From Lachnospiraceae bacterium (GTDB lineage: Bacteria; Bacillota; Clostridia; Lachnospirales; Lachnospiraceae): a stretch of DNA of 32,645 nucleotides. The translations under genes were made by a program, and so were the position numbers. The notes under the pieces were generated by a model, which was not told the DNA's origin, did no database searches, and worked only from the letters and a program-made list of their open reading frames with translations. This document shows, piece by piece, positions 23,233 through 31,434 of the stretch (position 1 is the first letter of the stretch; each line of letters opens with the position of its first letter). The stretch is from assembly GCA_900770785.1 (NCBI GenBank), contig CAAGLJ010000002.1, forward strand, positions 1-32,645, given 5' to 3'.

Positions 23233-24870
23233 TTATGCCATAAACAATTTTAAATCTTCCTCTACTGTACCTATTCCGGCAATACCAAAATTGTCTGTCA
23301 GTACCTTTGCCACATTGGGAGAAAGGAAGGCCGGTAAAGTAGGTCCTAAATGGATATTTTTTACGCCCAGGTACAACAGGGATAAAAGAACGATGACTGC
23401 TTTCTGCTCGTACCATGCCACATTAAAGGCGATGGGCAGCTGGTTAATATCCTCCAGACCGAATACCTCTTTTAATTTTAAGGCAATTACCGCCAGAGAA
23501 TAGCAGTCATTACACTGACCTGCATCCAGAACCCGGGGAATACCGCCGATATCTCCCAGATCCAGCTTATTGTATTTATATTTTGCACAGCCCGCAGTTA
23601 AAATTACGGTATCCTGGGGCAAAGCCCTGGCAAAATCAGTATAGTATTTTCTGGAAGCCTGACGGCCATCACAGCCTGCCATAACGAAGAATTTCTTAAT
23701 GGCTCCTGCCTTCACTGCCTCTACAATCTTATCTGCCAGTAAAATGACCTGATTATGGGCAAAACCGCCAACAATCTCTCCTTCCTCAAGCTGAATGGGT
23801 GCAGGACAGGTCTTTGCCATCTCAATAATGGGGGTAAAATCCTTATGCCCCTCTTCGTCTCTGTCAATATGCGGGCAGCCCTCATAGCCTGCGGCTCCTG
23901 TGGTGAACAGCTTCTTCTTATAGCTGTCCTTAGGAGGAACGATGCAGTTGGTGGTCATTAGAATAGGGCCCTGAAAGCTTTCAAATTCTTCCTTCTGCTG
24001 CCACCACGCGTTGCCGTAATTGCCTACGAAATGGCTGTATTGCTTAAAGGCAGGATAATAGTGTGCCGGAAGCATTTCCGAATGGGTGTATACGTCCACA
24101 CCGGTTCCTTTCGTCTGCTCCAGAAGCTGCTCCAAATCCCGCAGGTCATGGCCGGAAACCAGAATGCCTGGATTTTTTCCCACCCCGATATTTACCTTGG
24201 TAATCTCAGGATGTCCGTAGGCTTCTGTATTAGCGGCATCCAGTAAAGCCATGCCGTCTACGCCGAATTTGCCTGTTTCCATAGCCAGTGCCACCAGCTC
24301 ATCAGCGGTCAGTCCATCATCCAAAGTTGCCGCCAGTGCTCTTTGTAAAAAGGCATTAACATCTGCATCCGTTTTTCCCAGCTCCCAGGCATGCTTAAGA
24401 TAAGCACAAAGCCCCTTAACACCGTAAACTACCAGCTCTCTTAGACTTCTTATGTCCTCATTTTCGGTTGCCAGAACACCTGCTTTGGGTGCCTGTGCCG
24501 CAATTTCCTCCTTTGTGGATGCATTCCACAGTGCAGCTTCATGAAGTTCGCTCTTATCGGTCAGCCTTGCCAGCATCTCTTCTTTTCTCTTTAAAGTTTC
24601 AGAAATTCTCTGGTAAAAAATTTCTTTATCAAAATTTGCGTTGGTAATCGTCGTAAACAGGCTCATTACGATATAGGCATCCATCTCTTCTGAAATGCCT
24701 TCCCCCTGCTTTCTCAATGCGGTATTTACCTCGCATAAGCCTTTAGTGGCATACACCAGTAAATCCTGTAAAGCTGCCAGTTCGGCATCCTTTCCACAGA
24801 CACCCGTTACGGTACAGCCTGTACATTTTGCTGTTTCCTGACACTGATAACAAAACATTTTGTTTTCCAT
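23233..24870 (-). CDS. hcp: Hybrid-cluster protein (hydroxylamine/NO reductase)
   Basis: A 545-residue cytoplasmic iron-sulfur enzyme. The N-terminal cluster motif is C7-x2-C10-x8-C19-x5-C25 (MFCYQCQETAKCTGCTVTGV), the strict-anaerobe class. Ligands of the hybrid 4Fe-2S-2O cluster are in GVDVYTHSEMLPAHYYP, GYEGCPH, LTAGCAKYKYNKLD and LDAGQCNDCYS. It reduces NO to N2O and also hydroxylamine. I set the start at ATG 24870, with GGAGG 5 bases upstream; a longer opening exists. It is divergent from a Crp/Fnr regulator, with a palindrome at about -41 of its promoter. Confidence 0.97.
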   Translation of the reverse strand: MENKMFCYQCQETAKCTGCTVTGVCGKDAELAALQDLLVYATKGLCEVNTALRKQGEGISEEMDAYIVMSLFTTITNANFDKEIFYQRISETLKRKEEMLARLTDKSELHEAALWNASTKEEIAAQAPKAGVLATENEDIRSLRELVVYGVKGLCAYLKHAWELGKTDADVNAFLQRALAATLDDGLTADELVALAMETGKFGVDGMALLDAANTEAYGHPEITKVNIGVGKNPGILVSGHDLRDLEQLLEQTKGTGVDVYTHSEMLPAHYYPAFKQYSHFVGNYGNAWWQQKEEFESFQGPILMTTNCIVPPKDSYKKKLFTTGAAGYEGCPHIDRDEEGHKDFTPIIEMAKTCPAPIQLEEGEIVGGFAHNQVILLADKIVEAVKAGAIKKFFVMAGCDGRQASRKYYTDFARALPQDTVILTAGCAKYKYNKLDLGDIGGIPRVLDAGQCNDCYSLAVIALKLKEVFGLEDINQLPIAFNVAWYEQKAVIVLLSLLYLGVKNIHLGPTLPAFLSPNVAKVLTDNFGIAGIGTVEEDLKLFMA

Positions 24871-24913
24871 ACTTACCTCCATACATCTCAATTTGCCTTG
24901 CCTTATATTTAGA

Positions 24914-24955
24914 ATTATACTAAAATAAATCCAACATATTGTTGCTATGGCAACA
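24914..24955 (-). promoter_or_regulatory. hcp promoter with Crp/Fnr-type dyad at about -41
   Basis: The -10 TATAAT (24914-24919) has no good -35. TGTTGC-TATG-GCAACA (24940-24955) is a 6-4-6 palindrome. Counting the last base of the -10 as -7, its centre falls at about -40.5, the class II activator position for Crp/Fnr proteins. Activation of hcp by the divergent regulator is the natural reading. Confidence 0.75.
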
Positions 24956-25007
24956 TTTTGAAAACAATTCAGGACACTTTCTGTCCTGCCAAAAGGAGGC
25001 CTTATTC

Positions 25008-25691
25008 ATGAACTATCCTGTTTTGGAAAACTGTATTCTTTTTTCTTCCATTAAACCGGATGAGCTGCCCCATCTGCTCACCTGTATTGACGCCCGAAAA
25101 AAAACCTTTCTGTCGGATGAATATCTCTGGTTTACCGATGAACAGGTGAACACCATCGGTATCGTCCTTTCCGGCTCTTTGGAGCTGATTAAGGAAAATC
25201 CGGCAGGTATCAGACATATTCTGGATTTTGTGGGCCCTGGCCAGCTTTTTGGCGAAGGCATCGTCTGTACCAGGCTGCGTCTATCCCCCGTAACCGTAAG
25301 GGCCAGAGAAAAAGCAGAGGTACTTTTTCTCCCTTTTGAAAAAATCATTCGTACCTGTGGGCACTCCTGCAGCTTCCATCATCAGATCATTCACAATATG
25401 ATGCTTCTGTTAGGGGAAAAAAACCGGATTTTAAACCGAAAGATTGAGCTTCTGGCCCTTAAGGGGATGCGGGAGAAGCTGGCTACCTGGCTTCTTTATG
25501 AGGCCGAAAAGCAAAACAGCCTGTCCTTTACGATCATTCCTAACCGCAATGAACTGGCTGAATATCTGAACGTATCCCGCTCCTCCATGTGCCGCGAGCT
25601 GGGCCGTATGAAGGATTTGGGTATGATTGACTATTATCAGAATTCCTTCCGGATATTATCCAAAGATGCACTGGTGCAGTGTCTGCTCTAA
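25008..25691 (+). CDS. Crp/Fnr-family regulator, HcpR-like
   Basis: A 227-residue regulator with an N-terminal cyclic-nucleotide-fold sensor domain (about 10-125, including GIVLSGSLELI and FVGPGQLFGEG). A dimer helix (about 128-152) and a Crp-type helix-turn-helix (about 178-206, NRNELAEYLNVSRSSMCREL) follow. No FNR-type N-terminal four-Cys cluster is seen; Cys9, Cys26, Cys87, Cys117 and Cys121 are scattered. The start at ATG 25008 has AAGGAGG 8 bases upstream; a longer opening would run through the hcp operator. Divergence from hcp points to an HcpR-like NO/nitrite sensor, which is inference. Confidence 0.88.
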   Translation: MNYPVLENCILFSSIKPDELPHLLTCIDARKKTFLSDEYLWFTDEQVNTIGIVLSGSLELIKENPAGIRHILDFVGPGQLFGEGIVCTRLRLSPVTVRAREKAEVLFLPFEKIIRTCGHSCSFHHQIIHNMMLLLGEKNRILNRKIELLALKGMREKLATWLLYEAEKQNSLSFTIIPNRNELAEYLNVSRSSMCRELGRMKDLGMIDYYQNSFRILSKDALVQCLL

Positions 25692-25724
25692 AAAGCAGGT
25701 AAGTATCTGTAATAAAGACAGCCT

Positions 25725-26633
25725 CTACAGTACCCTGTCCCCGTACTTTAGCAGCTCCTTCACGTAGGACTGGCCCAGATGGCTTAAAGGCCTTTTTCTT
25801 TGCTTAATATAGCCTATGGACATGGTTTCCACAGTATCCAGGGGGACTGCTGTATATTCTTCGCCGTTTAATTCCTCACAGATGATCCCGGAGCAAAGTG
25901 TATAACCATTCAGTCCTCTCATCAGATTCAGCATGGTGGAACGGTCGTCCACCTTGATGGCCTGGCGATAATCTGCCGTACTCAGCACCTCTTCCGCGAA
26001 ATAGAAGGAGTTGCTGTCCCCCTGTTCAAAGGACAGACAGGGGTATTGCTGCAAATCCGCAAAGTCCACCCTTTCCTTTCCCGCCAACGGGTTATCCCGT
26101 CCCATATAAACGTAGATCCTGCATTCAAACAGATGGACAAATTCCAATTCGTTATCCCGTAAGATCTTGGAAATAAACTTATCGTTAAATTCATTCTTGT
26201 ACAGGATTCCTATTTCACTTCTGTGGCTCCGTACATTGGCAATCACATCTCTGGTCTTGGTTTCATAAATGGCAAATTCATATTCCTCCATACCGAATTT
26301 CCTGGCCAGCTCAATAAAGGCTGCCACAGCAAAGGTATAATGCTGGGTGGAAACGCTGAACTTCTTCTTAAAGGTAGCATTTTCCACGAACCGTTCTTCA
26401 ATCAGGCGATAATGATCCAGCATCTGTCTGGCATAGCCCAGAAACTCCTCTCCCTCGGGTGTGATAATGATTCCCCGGTTGGAGCGGTCGAAAAGCTTAA
26501 TATGGATTTCCTCTTCCAGATCCTTAATGGTATTGGAAAGACTGGGCTGGGTGATGAATAATTCCGTAGCCGCTTTATTGATCGACTTACAGTCCGCAAT
26601 AGTAACGGCATATCTTAGCTGCTGCAGGGTCAT
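25725..26633 (-). CDS. LysR-family transcriptional regulator
   Basis: A 302-residue regulator with an N-terminal winged helix (about 1-60: MTLQQLRYAVTIADCKSINK, then TQPSLSNTIKDLEEEI) and a substrate-binding domain from about 90 to the end. It faces the Crp/Fnr gene tail to tail across 33 bases; no clear terminator is seen there. LysR proteins often control a neighbouring divergent gene, but the upstream gene points the same way, so the target is unknown. GAGGT precedes the ATG. Confidence 0.93.
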   Translation of the reverse strand: MTLQQLRYAVTIADCKSINKAATELFITQPSLSNTIKDLEEEIHIKLFDRSNRGIIITPEGEEFLGYARQMLDHYRLIEERFVENATFKKKFSVSTQHYTFAVAAFIELARKFGMEEYEFAIYETKTRDVIANVRSHRSEIGILYKNEFNDKFISKILRDNELEFVHLFECRIYVYMGRDNPLAGKERVDFADLQQYPCLSFEQGDSNSFYFAEEVLSTADYRQAIKVDDRSTMLNLMRGLNGYTLCSGIICEELNGEEYTAVPLDTVETMSIGYIKQRKRPLSHLGQSYVKELLKYGDRVL

Positions 26634-26688
26634 AAACTACCTCATTTCCATCTTATTTTTCACTGCCATCCTGCTTATCCTTCTCCCA

Positions 26689-27423
26689 TCAGCCCTGCAG
26701 TACCTTATTGATACCGTCCGCAATTATGACTGCCATATCCCTTTGATAATCTCCGGACGTTAAGGCTGTTCTGTCCCCGTAGTTGGTCAGATAGCCGGTT
26801 TCAATCAGGATGGCGGGAATAGCAGACTCTCTTAATACCCTAAAACCCGCTTCCTCCGCCTGTCGTATTCTGATTTCCCTTTCCTTTACCAGCTGTGTAA
26901 TTTCCTCTGATAGCTTTTTCCCTTCCTCCGACTGGTAATAAAAGCATTGAAAGCCTCTTACACTCCTGTCCCAGGAATAGGCGTTACAGTGTATACTGAC
27001 AAAATAGTCTGCAAAAATCAATTTGGCATAAACCGTCCTGTTGGCCAGCTGTACATCTCTGTCTCCGCTTCTGGTCAAAATTACCCCTATTCCTCTATTC
27101 TCCAGCTCTTCCTTTAAAGCCAGGGCGATGGCCAGATTCACATCCTTCTCCATGGTTTTCCCTACCACGCATCCAGGCTGCTCTCCGCCATGTCCTGCAT
27201 CAATTACCACTGTAGCCTTCCTTTCAGCAATTATTTCCTGCATGACTGCGGCAAGGCCTGCTTCCGTCTTTTCGGTTATTGTGCTTCTTTCTGTTTCCTT
27301 CGTGATCAGGCTTCCGGCAATTGCCACTGCTTGATTTCTTCTGTAGTTTCCCAGCAGGCAGCCTGCTCCAACCAGTAATATAATCCCCAGCTGTCCCAGT
27401 AGGATAATCCCCTTTTTTCCCAT
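26689..27423 (-). CDS. N-acetylmuramoyl-L-alanine amidase (Amidase_3, CwlD-like)
   Basis: A 244-residue zinc amidase that cuts the peptide from muramic acid in peptidoglycan. An N-terminal membrane anchor (about 5-25) places the enzyme outside the cell. Metal and catalytic residues are visible: His78 (DAGHGG), Glu92 (EKDVNL), His145 (SIHCNA) and Glu208 (ILIETGYLTN). Size and layout fit CwlD, which makes muramic-lactam in spore cortex, or a general autolysin; no spore gene is nearby to decide. GAGGAAG precedes the ATG. Confidence 0.92.
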   Translation of the reverse strand: MGKKGIILLGQLGIILLVGAGCLLGNYRRNQAVAIAGSLITKETERSTITEKTEAGLAAVMQEIIAERKATVVIDAGHGGEQPGCVVGKTMEKDVNLAIALALKEELENRGIGVILTRSGDRDVQLANRTVYAKLIFADYFVSIHCNAYSWDRSVRGFQCFYYQSEEGKKLSEEITQLVKEREIRIRQAEEAGFRVLRESAIPAILIETGYLTNYGDRTALTSGDYQRDMAVIIADGINKVLQG

Positions 27424-27500
27424 TCGTACTTCCTCATAGCTTTCGTAAAATACCTACGGCTAATTGTATCACAGGAGTACCTTGTTGAATAGTATTTTTC

Positions 27501-28097
27501 TTAAGTAAACTTACGAATCCGCAGATGGATTCCATGCTCATCCGCTATTCTCTGACAGGCTTCCATTTCTTCCTGGGGAAGTACATCAACGATGGAAAGC
27601 TGCGTATCCTTAAAGGCCTCCTTAGCCAAATCTGCAAAGGCCAGCATATCATAAAAGGCGTCATCATGAATAGGCCGGACAATCTCCTGATACTTTCTGG
27701 CATCCGGTGCATTCAGACTGATGGATACCCGGTCAATCACCTTTGCCAGTTCGGGAACCACGTTTCGCCCATGATAACGGTTAGCCAGGCCATTGGTGTT
27801 CAGACGGGTTCTCAAGCCGTACTTTTCTTTTGCATAAGCGGCCGCAGCAAGCAGATTATCCAGCTTACAGGTAGGTTCTCCATAGCCGCAGAATACCAGC
27901 TCCTCATATCCGGTAAAGTCAAATTCATCCATGGCCCGTTTAATTTCTTCCCAGGAAGGGTCTCCCTTCATCCAGAGACTGGTTGCCTCTCCCACAGCAT
28001 CATGGAGTGAGCGGATACAAAACTCACAGTTACAGTTACATATATTGGTAATATTCGCATAGACCTGATCATTATAGGTATAAATAATTTCTGCCAT
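27501..28097 (-). CDS. Radical SAM protein, TatD-linked type
   Basis: A 198-residue small radical SAM protein. The CX3CX2C cluster motif lies near the N-terminus (ICNCNCEFCIRS), with additional features FCGYGEPT and TRLNTNGLANRYHGRN. It matches the TatD-family-associated radical SAM group (TIGR04038 as I recall it), whose reaction is unknown. The start is set at ATG 28097, where GGAGG is 5 bases away; the longer opening begins with TTG. It starts 1 base after the ECF S-component stop. No tatD gene is in view. Confidence 0.88.
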   Translation of the reverse strand: MAEIIYTYNDQVYANITNICNCNCEFCIRSLHDAVGEATSLWMKGDPSWEEIKRAMDEFDFTGYEELVFCGYGEPTCKLDNLLAAAAYAKEKYGLRTRLNTNGLANRYHGRNVVPELAKVIDRVSISLNAPDARKYQEIVRPIHDDAFYDMLAFADLAKEAFKDTQLSIVDVLPQEEMEACQRIADEHGIHLRIRKFT

Positions 28098-28098
28098 T

Positions 28099-28650
28099 TC
28101 ATCCTCCAAAATATCTGTTCTTTACCTGTACTTTATCCAGAGCCAGTCCGAAAATCACAAAAAAGATGGCACTTCCGCCGGACTGCACCAGACTCTGGGA
28201 CATGGACACCAGAAAAACTGCCCAGCTTCCAAAAAGGATATATTCTGCAATAAAATAGCCAATTCCCGAAATAAAGTAGGCAATTATGGTCGCAATAATG
28301 TTTCTGGGCGTAATAATCTTTCTGGATTTATTGGTAAAGGGTATGGTAATCAGCATCTTAATGATAATGGTTGCCGGTGCCCACATGGGAGCAGTCAGTA
28401 AATCTGCCAGTCCTCCTCCAATAGCCGCTGCTGCCAGGGCATAGGGTCTGGGAAGCAAAACTGCTGCCAGATAAATCAGGGAATCTCCAAAATGGACGTA
28501 TCCCCCATTAGCTCCTACGGGTACATGGCAGATATAAGCGGTCATCAGGGTAATCAGAGCAGCCATTATCCCTGCTGTGGTCATATATCTTAATTTGTCT
28601 CCTTCTTTCATCTCTTTCTGATTTTCCTTTATTTTCGTATGAATCTTCAT
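28099..28650 (-). CDS. ECF transporter S component, TIGR04002-like
   Basis: A 183-residue membrane protein with about six helices, the first after a charged 20-residue N-terminus. The segments VPVGANGGYVHFGDSLIYLA and GGGLADLLTAPMWAPATIIIK are typical of vitamin-binding S components. It would combine with shared ATPases and a T subunit encoded elsewhere. The gene lies downstream of a pyridoxal-type kinase, suggesting a vitamin B6 precursor as ligand (inferred). The start at 28650 is chosen for GGAGG 5 bases upstream; ATG 28662 is an alternative. Confidence 0.85.
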   Translation of the reverse strand: MKIHTKIKENQKEMKEGDKLRYMTTAGIMAALITLMTAYICHVPVGANGGYVHFGDSLIYLAAVLLPRPYALAAAAIGGGLADLLTAPMWAPATIIIKMLITIPFTNKSRKIITPRNIIATIIAYFISGIGYFIAEYILFGSWAVFLVSMSQSLVQSGGSAIFFVIFGLALDKVQVKNRYFGG

Positions 28651-28706
28651 CTTCTCCTCCATTCGCTTTTCTCTTCTGTCTCTTCCTGGTACAGCCCGAT
28701 GCCGGA

Positions 28707-29555
28707 CTACAGCAGCCGGGACAGATAGCGTTCAAAATACACACCATGATTGGCAGGAATATTTTTACGGGAAGCCTCCTCAATGGCCTCCTGCAGAAAA
28801 CAAACCGCCTTGTTCATTGCTTCCTCTGCCGACAGCCCCTTAACCATGCCACCGCAGATAACCGAGGAAAACAAGTCTCCCGTCCCGGAAAAGCTTTTTC
28901 CTGTGTAGGACGTCTCTACATAGGAAGCCCCATCTTTGGAGACGGCCAGATTGCCAATCAGCTCCCGGTTTCCCTCATGCCGCAGGATTCCCGTAACGAT
29001 AACCTGCTGCTGTACCACTGCTCTTGCCACAAGCCTTTCTCCCAACTCCCGGATTCTGTCCAGATAATCCTTCTTCTGACTGTGCATGGTCAGCCTTTCA
29101 TACTCTTCTCCTGCCAAAAGACAGGCTTCGGTCAGATTAGGAGTAATGACATCCGCCCTTCTGGTCAGCTCCTCCATTCCTGCTAAAAGCTCATCAGTAA
29201 AAATACGGATAGTTCTTCCATTATCTCCCATAATCGGATCCGCCAGATACAGGGTATCCTCCTTCTTAAACTGATCCAGAAAATGAATCACCTTTTCCAA
29301 CTGCCTTGGTCCTGCCAAATAGCCGGAATAGATTCCCTGGAAGGAAACCTCCATTTTTTTCCACTGTTCGGTAAACTCATCCATTCGATCCGTATAATCA
29401 TCACAGAAATAATCTGCAAAGCCTGTCTGTGCAGACAGAATGGCCGTAGGCAGCGGACAGGCCTGAAGTCCCATTACGGATATTACCGGAATAGCCGCCG
29501 TAAGAGAGCATTTTCCGAAACCGGATAAATCATTGATAAGTGCGATTTTTTTCAT
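28707..29555 (-). CDS. pdxY: Pyridoxal/pyridoxamine kinase (PfkB/ribokinase-like)
   Basis: A 282-residue kinase that phosphorylates B6 vitamers. It opens MKKIALINDLSGFGKCSLTA. The lid and substrate segment AILSAQTGF, the YLADPIMGDNG segment and the catalytic GTGDLFSS near residue 230 are characteristic of PdxK/PdxY. The start at 29555 follows GAAAGGTGA; an opening 10 codons longer is unlikely. It heads a three-gene set with the S component and radical SAM protein, consistent with vitamin B6 uptake and trapping. Confidence 0.9.
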   Translation of the reverse strand: MKKIALINDLSGFGKCSLTAAIPVISVMGLQACPLPTAILSAQTGFADYFCDDYTDRMDEFTEQWKKMEVSFQGIYSGYLAGPRQLEKVIHFLDQFKKEDTLYLADPIMGDNGRTIRIFTDELLAGMEELTRRADVITPNLTEACLLAGEEYERLTMHSQKKDYLDRIRELGERLVARAVVQQQVIVTGILRHEGNRELIGNLAVSKDGASYVETSYTGKSFSGTGDLFSSVICGGMVKGLSAEEAMNKAVCFLQEAIEEASRKNIPANHGVYFERYLSRLL

Positions 29556-29695
29556 TTCACCTTTCTCCAATCGGTTCTTGAACACAGGTATACTTTACAG
29601 CAAATTTGGCCTTGCTAAAATATCCAGTTTTCATATTTTTAACCATACCAGTTTTATATTCTATCCCGATTATATAAAAATTGCAATGTAAAGAA

Positions 29696-29737
29696 AAAAT
29701 ACCCGTGCTGCCTGCCTCAAGTCAGCATAGGTATTTT
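29696..29737 (-). terminator. Rho-independent terminator after the second radical SAM gene
   Basis: AAAATACCCGTGCTG (29696-29710) pairs with CAGCATAGGTATTTT (29723-29737), with two imperfect pairs. The minus-strand tail is TTTTTTCTTT. It separates the radical SAM/methyltransferase pair from the pyridoxal-kinase cluster. Confidence 0.8.
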
Positions 29738-29748
29738 CCCATTTTTGC

Positions 29749-30618
29749 CTATAATCCTCTGAAAAGCTCTGCCTTATAATCCATGTTTTTCATGGCTTCC
29801 CGAACTTTTTCCAATAGATTCGGCTTATCCTCATTCAGCCTTCCTCTCAGATTCACGTAGTTGGAAGCATGGTTTGAGCGGAATATGGTTCCTTCTGAAT
29901 CCACATTGGTCAGAAACAGTTTCATCTCTTCCATTACCTCCTGGGGCGTCAAAAGCTGAAACTCTCCTCTCTCCACCAGTCGGCAGATAGGAGCGGGTTC
30001 TTCCAGCATCAGCGTTAAAAAGCCCAGAAAATCAGGCTTCATCCGGCTAATCAGCCGGGCAGATTCAATGGCATGCTCTGCCTTCCTTTCCCTGCTTCCC
30101 AGGCCCGAAATTAACGTGACAGAGGTTTTGAAGCCACAGCCCTTCGCCTTCTCTCCTGCCTCTCCGATTTCCTCTGCCGTTACGCCCTTTGCCATACGGT
30201 GAAGCACCACATTATCTCCCGACTCTGCCCCTATGTAAAGCAGCTGCAGTCCGGCTTCTCGGATTTCTCTCAGCTCTTCTTCTTTCTTTCCCAGGATATC
30301 CTGAGTAGTGGCGTAAGCAGAAATCTGCTGTATCCAGGGCATTTTTTCCCGAATAAAGTTAAGGATTTCCAGCATCTGCCGGGTGGGGATGCAAAGTGCA
30401 TCTCCATCTGCCAGAAACACCTTTTCCACTCTCTTTCCATATTGTCCGGCCCCCTCCAGAATATCTGCCTTTATTTCATCCATCTGGCGTATTCTGAAAT
30501 TCTTTTCTCTGTACATATTACAGAAAACACAGGTATTATGGGCACATCCTATGGTCACCTGGATAATCAGGCTTCTGGCCTCACTGGGCGGGCGGTAAAC
30601 GATTCCCTCGTATTTCAT
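29749..30618 (-). CDS. Radical SAM protein with CX4CX2C cluster motif
   Basis: A 289-residue radical SAM protein opening MKYEGIVYRPPSEARSLIIQ. The iron-sulfur motif is CAHNTCVFC (residues 25-33), a CX4CX2C spacing instead of the usual CX3CX2C. FLADGDALC and the later YIGAESGD are typical core segments that bind SAM. A C-terminal region ends in GTIFRSNHASNYVNLRG, near residue 250. I recognise the IGC.HN.C.FCNMY type from anaerobes, but its reaction is unknown. It lies 24 bases downstream of a methyltransferase gene. GGAGG precedes the ATG. Confidence 0.88.
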   Translation of the reverse strand: MKYEGIVYRPPSEARSLIIQVTIGCAHNTCVFCNMYREKNFRIRQMDEIKADILEGAGQYGKRVEKVFLADGDALCIPTRQMLEILNFIREKMPWIQQISAYATTQDILGKKEEELREIREAGLQLLYIGAESGDNVVLHRMAKGVTAEEIGEAGEKAKGCGFKTSVTLISGLGSRERKAEHAIESARLISRMKPDFLGFLTLMLEEPAPICRLVERGEFQLLTPQEVMEEMKLFLTNVDSEGTIFRSNHASNYVNLRGRLNEDKPNLLEKVREAMKNMDYKAELFRGL

Positions 30619-30642
30619 CTATACCTCCATTCCTAATGGTTT

Positions 30643-31284
30643 TTACACCTTCAATTCTAAAATACAGGTATCATAATTTTTTAATGAGTCGTACATAATC
30701 CGTTTATTCACAACAGTAAATTTTTCTTCAAAAAGATGCAGAAATCTGGGGTCGTGATAGATAACCGTTATGGTGTCATCCGCCTTCTTTTGGCTTTTTA
30801 CCAGATTATCCACTACCTTGCTTAAAATCTCTTCCGAAAATGGATTGAAGAAAAAAAACACATTGTACTTTCCATATTCATCAAAGGTCACTGCATCTGC
30901 CTGTCTGACTGTAACCTGTTTTTCTATTCCCAGAATTTGAAAATTTCTTTTGGCAATTTCCAGCATTTCAGGCTGAATCTCTATTCCTGCCACCTCTTCA
31001 AAAGGAAATTTAACTGCCTCCTTTAATGCGACCCCTTTTCCGCTCCCTACATCCAGAAAACGCAGTCCCTTCTCATAAGGCAGGGTTTGAAAAATTTCCC
31101 TAAGATGCTTCTCATTCGTTTTACTATAGCCATGATATCTGCCGCTGCTCTTTTTAAAGATTTTGGTATCCTTCATAGTAAAATCCAGTCCCCTGGGCTT
31201 TTCATAAAATAAATATTGGAGCATATACACCAGGTATCTTTTGCCTCTGATAAAGTTATCCTTATTGCTCATCTGTTTATTCAT
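30643..31284 (-). CDS. Class I SAM-dependent methyltransferase
   Basis: A 213-residue Rossmann-fold methyltransferase. Motif I FLDVGSGKG lies at 76-84, followed by the acidic IEIQPEM end of strand 2 and the catalytic-region FFFFNPF near 140. The first 65 residues are basic and have no named domain. The substrate is unknown. It precedes the radical SAM gene by 24 bases, so the two are probably one operon. AGGAAGAAGG lies near the ATG; Met5 is an alternative start. Confidence 0.88.
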   Translation of the reverse strand: MNKQMSNKDNFIRGKRYLVYMLQYLFYEKPRGLDFTMKDTKIFKKSSGRYHGYSKTNEKHLREIFQTLPYEKGLRFLDVGSGKGVALKEAVKFPFEEVAGIEIQPEMLEIAKRNFQILGIEKQVTVRQADAVTFDEYGKYNVFFFFNPFSEEILSKVVDNLVKSQKKADDTITVIYHDPRFLHLFEEKFTVVNKRIMYDSLKNYDTCILELKV

Positions 31285-31343
31285 CGCCTTCTTCCTGTCC
31301 TGTTTTCCACAATTTTTTCATCTTAACTAAAAGACGAAGAACC

Positions 31344-31362
31344 TTCACAGCCTGGCTGTGAA
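31344..31362 (-). terminator. Hairpin after the HAD hydrolase gene
   Basis: TTCACAGCC-T-GGCTGTGAA is a perfect palindrome. As RNA it would fold with a 7-bp stem and 5-base loop. The minus-strand tail is GGTTCTTCGTCTTTT, a weak U tract, so it is a possible terminator. Confidence 0.5.
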
Positions 31363-31434
31363 AGTCCTCAATTAATCAGACATATTTATTTTACAGGTAA
31401 GGACAGGCCTTCGTCAATAAGTTTTAAAATCCTG

